A DNA stretch of 64,000 nt, taken from contig CBDDKS010000006.1 in NCBI GenBank assembly GCA_965230335.1, forward strand, positions 1,860,001 to 1,924,000, written 5' to 3'. The notes beneath the pieces were generated by a model. The model saw only the letters and a list, made by a program, of their open reading frames with translations. It searched no databases and was not told the origin of the DNA. Positions 60,027 through 64,000 of the stretch are shown here, piece by piece. Numbering within the stretch: position 1 is the first letter of the stretch; every line of letters begins with the position of its first letter. The position numbers were made by a program, and so were the translations under genes. Source of the DNA: CBDDKS01 sp965230335. GTDB taxonomy: Bacteria; Pseudomonadota; Gammaproteobacteria; Enterobacterales; Kangiellaceae.

Positions 60027-60665
60027 ATGAATATTTTTAGTCGTATCACCGCATCTTTAGGTGCAAGTATTGATAGAGCGATTACTAAAGTTGAAAACCA
60101 TGAGGCGATTGTCGATGCCGCTTTAAGAGAAACTCGCCAGGCATCTGCAAAAGCGCGCGTTCGTCACTCCCGAGTTATTAAAGATGGTAAGGCGTTACGT
60201 CATAAACTGGATGAAACGATAGCAATGGAAAAAAAATGGAATGAACGGGCTAAGCAGGTTGCAGCTACCGATGAAGAAAAGGCTTTAGAGTGTATTGCTA
60301 GGCGTAACCAATGTAGGGATTTTATTCAGCAAACTCAAAAATCTCTGGAATCTCATGAAACATTACAAGCTAATTTGGCTAAGAGCATTCAACAGATAGA
60401 CAATAGAATTCAAACATTAATGCAACAGAGAAATATGATGCGTTCCAGGCATTCTGTTGCAGATGCCATGCATAGTGTGAATCGTGTTGACAGTGATTCA
60501 AGTTGGTTAGTTGATGATGTGCTAGAGCGTTGGGAGTCTGTGATTATTGAAAGTGAGTATATGTTAGACAGTTCTGAAGAACATGATCAATTGGATGAAA
60601 GTTTTAATAAGGTAGAGGACAGAAATTTATTAAAAGCTGAATTGCATAAATTATTAGCTGAGTAA
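60027..60665 (+). CDS. PspA/IM30 family protein
   Basis: 212 residues, mostly long alpha-helical coiled coil (about 20-160), beginning MNIFSRITASLGASIDRAI, the amphipathic membrane-binding helix typical of PspA/Vipp1 (ESCRT-III-like) proteins. VDAALRETRQASAKARVRHSRVI and the central Lys/Glu/Gln-rich helices fit the family. The C-terminal 45 residues are acidic. Such proteins polymerise on damaged membranes. The usual partners pspB, pspC and pspF are not here; instead a polytopic membrane protein follows 10 bp later. Ribosome binding site AGGAG lies inside the hairpin at 59993-60020, suggesting post-transcriptional control. Confidence 0.8.
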   Translation: MNIFSRITASLGASIDRAITKVENHEAIVDAALRETRQASAKARVRHSRVIKDGKALRHKLDETIAMEKKWNERAKQVAATDEEKALECIARRNQCRDFIQQTQKSLESHETLQANLAKSIQQIDNRIQTLMQQRNMMRSRHSVADAMHSVNRVDSDSSWLVDDVLERWESVIIESEYMLDSSEEHDQLDESFNKVEDRNLLKAELHKLLAE

Positions 60666-60675
60666 GGATAACGTC

Positions 60676-62019
60676 ATGAATAACACAGAAATTACCCCAG
60701 AAATATCAATAGAAGACCATTCAAAAACACCATCGAGTTTTAAAAAGATACTACAAAGTATGCAAGAGTTTGCCAGTTTCTCTCGTGTACTCAGGATAAT
60801 AGGGTCCTTTATTATTATTGCATCAATGAGTAGTTTTTTATTACAGGATTGGTCGATTGGAAACGATACACATCGCTTTTATTTGATGCTAGGTCAAACC
60901 GGACTTTTAGCGATAGCTGGATTGGTATTAAGTTTTTTGTTAAAAGAGCATAAAGGTGGGCGTGTATTCTTTAGTTTATCTTTAGTTTCTATTGCTGCTA
61001 ATATGACGACATTGGGTGCTTTAATATTTTCATTAGTTCAGTGGAGAGGGAAGTTATTAAGTTATCCCGATTTTGCAAATTGGCAAATGGCGGGTGAAGG
61101 AACATTATTTATTGCCATAATGAGTGCTGTTCTGGTTGCTGTTCCAATCGCAGCATTTGCTTTTTCTGTGATGGCCAGGCAATCAGCGAAGCGTTTAACA
61201 TGGTTATTTATTGTTAGTAATAGTTTATTGTTATTACCTTTACGTGATTCTTTAAGTATTGGAATACTTATTGCCATGGGTGTTGTCATTTTGTGTATAT
61301 TTTTACGTAAACCATTATCCAGTCAAATTGATCTTAAAACCTTTGAAGGACGTTTAGCTATAGGGCTTATTTTTTTACCCTTAGTGATTATGATGGTTCG
61401 TAGCCTTTGGTTATATCATGTGGACGATATTTTATATTCAATATTATTATCCATGTTGTTTATTGGTTTACGTATGGTTTCTCTTATCACTGTGTATGAA
61501 CAAGCTGTTAAAAAAAGTATTATAGATTGGTGTTCAGTGATATGTGCGGCTTCGCTTTCTACGTCATTAACCAATGATATAACGATAATATTCAGTGATC
61601 ACTACTTTTTATCTATATTTAGTGGTTTATTTACATGTTTAATGGCTCATATTGCTTACCATGCAGGTGATAAAAAAAGTTATTTTATTAACATTGCAGG
61701 TATTGGTTTAATCTTTGCCCATTTAGTGCAATTAATGATATGGGGTTCTTTTATACCTTCATTACTTTGTTTCTTTGCAGGCATTGTCATCATGTTGTTA
61801 GCGAAAACAGTAGCAGGGAAAAAACTCTTTATTGCTGGAGGAGTAACAGCATTTATAGGATTAGCGTTTAGTTTACTGGATTTGTTTAAGGATATTCATT
61901 TTAACAGTTGGATATTTATGACAGGGATAGGAATTGTCATTATCATTTCAGCTTCTTTATTAGAACGTTATGGAACGGCAATAAAATTTAAATGGTCAAA
62001 ATGGAGTGAAGTTGAATAG
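60676..62019 (+). CDS. Polytopic membrane protein partnered with the PspA-like gene
   Basis: 447 residues with about 12 hydrophobic helices after a cytosolic N-terminus of about 35 residues. No transporter motif is recognisable; the overall look (tandem short helices, few charged residues) recalls DUF2157-like membrane proteins, but I am not sure. It starts 10 bp after the PspA-like gene with AAGGA upstream, so they are co-transcribed and may act together at the membrane. It ends in a strong bidirectional terminator with the convergent regulator gene. Confidence 0.65.
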   Translation: MNNTEITPEISIEDHSKTPSSFKKILQSMQEFASFSRVLRIIGSFIIIASMSSFLLQDWSIGNDTHRFYLMLGQTGLLAIAGLVLSFLLKEHKGGRVFFSLSLVSIAANMTTLGALIFSLVQWRGKLLSYPDFANWQMAGEGTLFIAIMSAVLVAVPIAAFAFSVMARQSAKRLTWLFIVSNSLLLLPLRDSLSIGILIAMGVVILCIFLRKPLSSQIDLKTFEGRLAIGLIFLPLVIMMVRSLWLYHVDDILYSILLSMLFIGLRMVSLITVYEQAVKKSIIDWCSVICAASLSTSLTNDITIIFSDHYFLSIFSGLFTCLMAHIAYHAGDKKSYFINIAGIGLIFAHLVQLMIWGSFIPSLLCFFAGIVIMLLAKTVAGKKLFIAGGVTAFIGLAFSLLDLFKDIHFNSWIFMTGIGIVIIISASLLERYGTAIKFKWSKWSEVE

Positions 62020-62050
62020 GTTTTATTATAAAGGAATATATTTTTCCATA

Positions 62051-62090
62051 AATAAAAGTGGATATGTTGAATGTCCACTTTTATTTTTTT
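62051..62090. terminator. Bidirectional intrinsic terminator
   Basis: AATAAAAGTGGA (62051-62062) pairs with TCCACTTTTATT (62074-62085), 12 bp, loop 11 nt, then five further T (62086-62090). It ends the pspA-like operon and includes the stop codon of the convergent regulator gene (62081-62083). Confidence 0.85.
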
Positions 62091-62815
62091 CGATAGTTTT
62101 CAAAAATACTGTAATTCCAATGACGTTCTGCCAGTACGAGAGTAATCCCCATTTTGTCTTGCATGTCTCGACTTTTATCTTCAAGAGCCAGTTGATTAAA
62201 ATCTTTAACTAAGCGTCGCATTTTGTTTTGCATGACCTTGATTGAATCTGGGCTTAACATGCCATTGGCAACATTCAATTGTTCAGTTGCTTTGTCAAAA
62301 TTAGATTTAAAGAATTCTTGTTGAACTTTGTGTTGAAAAAACCTTTGTATCGGACCACGGGATAACCATTTAAAGTTTGGTGAAATCAATAATTTAATAC
62401 GGTTATTAGGTAATAGCTCAATAATCTTTAATTTATCCAATTTAGCAAATTTCTGAATACATTCAGTTTTACTAATATGATAATCGTTAAGGATTTCTTC
62501 AAGAGTATATCCATTCATAATACAAACAGTGACGAGTAACAACACAATATCACTGGCAATTTCTTTTTCTTGTTCCATTTTTAATTGTGTTAATTGTTGT
62601 TCTTGCTTTTCAACCAAAATCATTAATTCAGATAACTCAAAACCAAGAAAATTGGCAATTATTTCAATACGTTGCAAAGTGAAGTTATTTTGAGCAAATA
62701 ATCGTTTTACGGATGCTTCACTGAGATCTAATACGTTAGCAACATCATTATAATTTTTACCTTGTGCTTTTAACTGCTTTTTAATGATATCTATCAGTAT
62801 TTGAATTTGTGCCAT
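62081..62815 (-). CDS. XRE-type helix-turn-helix regulator
   Basis: 244 residues. The first 65 form a Cro/XRE-type DNA-binding domain, with the recognition region NDVANVLDLSEASVKRLFAQ and the following helix TLQRIEIIANFLGFELSELM. A coiled stretch (65-90) is followed by a larger domain of about 150 residues of unknown function, resembling the sensing domains of transcriptional regulators of this size, with LEEILNDYHISKTECIQKFAKLDKLKIIELLPNNRIKLLISPNFKWL reading like a winged helix (spread over about residues 105-150). The target is unknown; the convergent PspA-like pair and the divergent-side peptidase gene are both neighbours. The start is the ATG with no overlap. Confidence 0.8.
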   Translation of the reverse strand: MAQIQILIDIIKKQLKAQGKNYNDVANVLDLSEASVKRLFAQNNFTLQRIEIIANFLGFELSELMILVEKQEQQLTQLKMEQEKEIASDIVLLLVTVCIMNGYTLEEILNDYHISKTECIQKFAKLDKLKIIELLPNNRIKLLISPNFKWLSRGPIQRFFQHKVQQEFFKSNFDKATEQLNVANGMLSPDSIKVMQNKMRRLVKDFNQLALEDKSRDMQDKMGITLVLAERHWNYSIFENYRKK

Positions 62816-62973
62816 TCCGAGATCTATTCAGTTGTATGTTTATACCTGCATTTTCAAGTAGAACGGGTATAGATATCAATAATAAATTTTTGCAGTGGAA
62901 TTATTGAGTGTAATGACCAATATGAAGCGTATCAACCTATTGGTCATTCAAAACAATTTTAGATGAACGATAC

Positions 62974-62991
62974 AAGATAAACAGGCTCTAG
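62974..62991. repeat. Copy of dispersed element AAGATAAACAGGCTCTAG
   Basis: AAGATAAACAGGCTCTAG lies 14 bp beyond the 3' end of the minus-strand peptidase gene. Shorter matching copies are at 27003-27016, and related AAAAGATAAACAG copies at 35375-35389 (complement), 35411-35425 and 50771-50785. Confidence 0.45.
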
Positions 62992-63005
62992 TGTTTTCTA
63001 AAAAA

Positions 63006-64000
63006 TTAATTTGGTAATTGTTTAAAACCCATATTAAACAAGGTAAATGCAAAAACATCGGCATACTGTTCAATGGTTTTGGAAACGGGTGTACCTGCAC
63101 CATGTCCTGCATTGACTTCAATTCGAATTAATGTGGGTAAAGGCCCTGATTGTTTGTCTTGCAATTCTGCTGCAAATTTGAATGAATGTGCTGGTACTAC
63201 GCGGTCATCATGATCGCCTGTTGTGACTAATGTTGCAGGGTAGTGTGTACCTTTTTTAACATTATGAACAGGAGAATAATTTTTAAGATACTCAAACATG
63301 GCTTTGCTTTGTTCTGAAGTACCATAATCATAAGCCCAGCCAGCACCTGCTGTAAATGTGTGATAACGTAACATATCCAGAACACCAACACCTGGCAACG
63401 CCACTTTGATTAAATCAGGACGTTGGGTCATGACGGCACCTACAAGTAAACCACCATTTGAACGGCCACTGATAGCCAGGTAATCACGAGATGTATATTG
63501 ATGATCAATTAAATATTCTGCAGCTGCAATAAAATCATCAAAAACATTTTGTTTTTGCATTTGTGTACCGGCATTGTGCCATTTTTTTCCATATTCACCA
63601 CCCCCTCTTAAATTGGCAACTGCATAAATACCACCTTGTTCCAGCCAGACAGCATTAGCAATTTGGAAACGTGGTGTCAGACTGATATTAAAGCCACCAT
63701 AACCATAAAGGATGGTTGGGTTTTTGCCGTTGAGTTTTAAACCTTTTTTATAAGTGATAATTAAAGGGACTTTGGTGCCATCTTTTGATGTATAGAAAAC
63801 TTGTTTTGATTCGTAGTTCTGGCTGACAAATTTGGCACCTGATTTTTTATAAAGTTTAGAAGTTCCTTGATTGACATCAAAACTATAAGTTGTTGAAGGT
63901 GTTTTATAATTAGAGAAGCTGTAATACAAGGTTTTTTCTTCTTTCTTACCACTTATAGCACTTGCAGTACCTATGCCTGGCAATTTAATTTCTCTTATTA
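63006..64000 (-). CDS. Prolyl oligopeptidase family serine peptidase, 5' part outside window
   Basis: The C-terminal 331 residues of an S9A-type peptidase; the frame is open to the window edge, so the N-terminal beta-propeller is missing. The alpha/beta-hydrolase part shows KVPLIITYKKGL, ILYGYGGFNISLTPRF, GGGEYGKKWHNAG, the nucleophile serine in SGRSNGGLLV, the catalytic Asp in TTGDHDDRVVP and the His in VNAGHGAG. It cleaves short proline-containing peptides. Whether it has a signal peptide cannot be seen. It is transcribed toward the regulator gene from 190 bp away; a copy of a dispersed repeat lies just after its stop. Confidence 0.93.
   Translation of the reverse strand, partial: IREIKLPGIGTASAISGKKEEKTLYYSFSNYKTPSTTYSFDVNQGTSKLYKKSGAKFVSQNYESKQVFYTSKDGTKVPLIITYKKGLKLNGKNPTILYGYGGFNISLTPRFQIANAVWLEQGGIYAVANLRGGGEYGKKWHNAGTQMQKQNVFDDFIAAAEYLIDHQYTSRDYLAISGRSNGGLLVGAVMTQRPDLIKVALPGVGVLDMLRYHTFTAGAGWAYDYGTSEQSKAMFEYLKNYSPVHNVKKGTHYPATLVTTGDHDDRVVPAHSFKFAAELQDKQSGPLPTLIRIEVNAGHGAGTPVSKTIEQYADVFAFTLFNMGFKQLPN

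Overview
The window looks like a chromosomal segment from an AT-rich, probably marine or free-living gammaproteobacterium. The reasons are the def-fmt-rsmB operon divergent from a lysM-dprA pair, a trpE-G-D-(C+F)-B-A operon with a fused trpCF and a ribosome-stalling leader, and a PEP-CTERM/exosortase exopolysaccharide locus. I cannot name the genus. I saw no rRNA or tRNA gene, insertion sequence or CRISPR array.

Layout. 0-0.6 kb: 3' part of an unrecognised gene. 0.6-3.5 kb (minus strand): def, fmt, rsmB. 3.6-6.0 kb (plus): LysM protein and dprA. 6.1-7.6 kb: secreted PstS-like binding protein with no transporter. 7.8-25.9 kb: a seven-gene surface system made of a two-partner-secretion transporter (TpsB), a 3534-residue filamentous-haemagglutinin-like TpsA, an ExbB channel fused to a periplasmic DUF2341/LamG-type region, ExbD, a short TonB-like protein, a Porin_5-like outer-membrane protein and a periplasmic coiled-coil protein. 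This is a TPS adhesin packaged with its own proton-motive-force transducer.

26.1-50.2 kb: exopolysaccharide locus of the exosortase type. A sigma-54-type promoter drives a VPLPS-variant PEP-CTERM protein. It is followed by the export, barrel, chain-length and kinase genes, a very AT-rich cassette (flippase, glycosidase-like protein, polymerase, and on the minus strand an acyltransferase and two glycosyltransferases), and then a bi-domain oxidoreductase, heparinase-like protein, WecG/TagA transferase, exosortase with EpsI domain, WecA-like initiating transferase and the PrsT-type TPR lipoprotein.

50.2-51.2 kb: a hairpin-rich repeat region and a small membrane protein with a helix-turn-helix-like tail. 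51.2-59.8 kb: tryptophan operon headed by a DAHP synthase gene. Its leader carries two consecutive complete attenuators, one leader peptide with four Trp codons in a row and a second with Trp-Trp...Trp, each with its own antiterminator and terminator. I consider this the most striking feature of the window, followed by the TPS/ExbBD/TonB cluster. 60.0-62.0 kb: PspA-like gene, with its ribosome binding site buried in a perfect 10-bp hairpin, and a partner membrane protein. 62.1-64.0 kb (minus): XRE-type regulator and the C-terminal half of a prolyl oligopeptidase that runs off the window.

Short dispersed repeats (an AAAAGATAAACAG element, and a permuted repeat shared by 50.3-50.6 and 59.8 kb) lie in the gaps.
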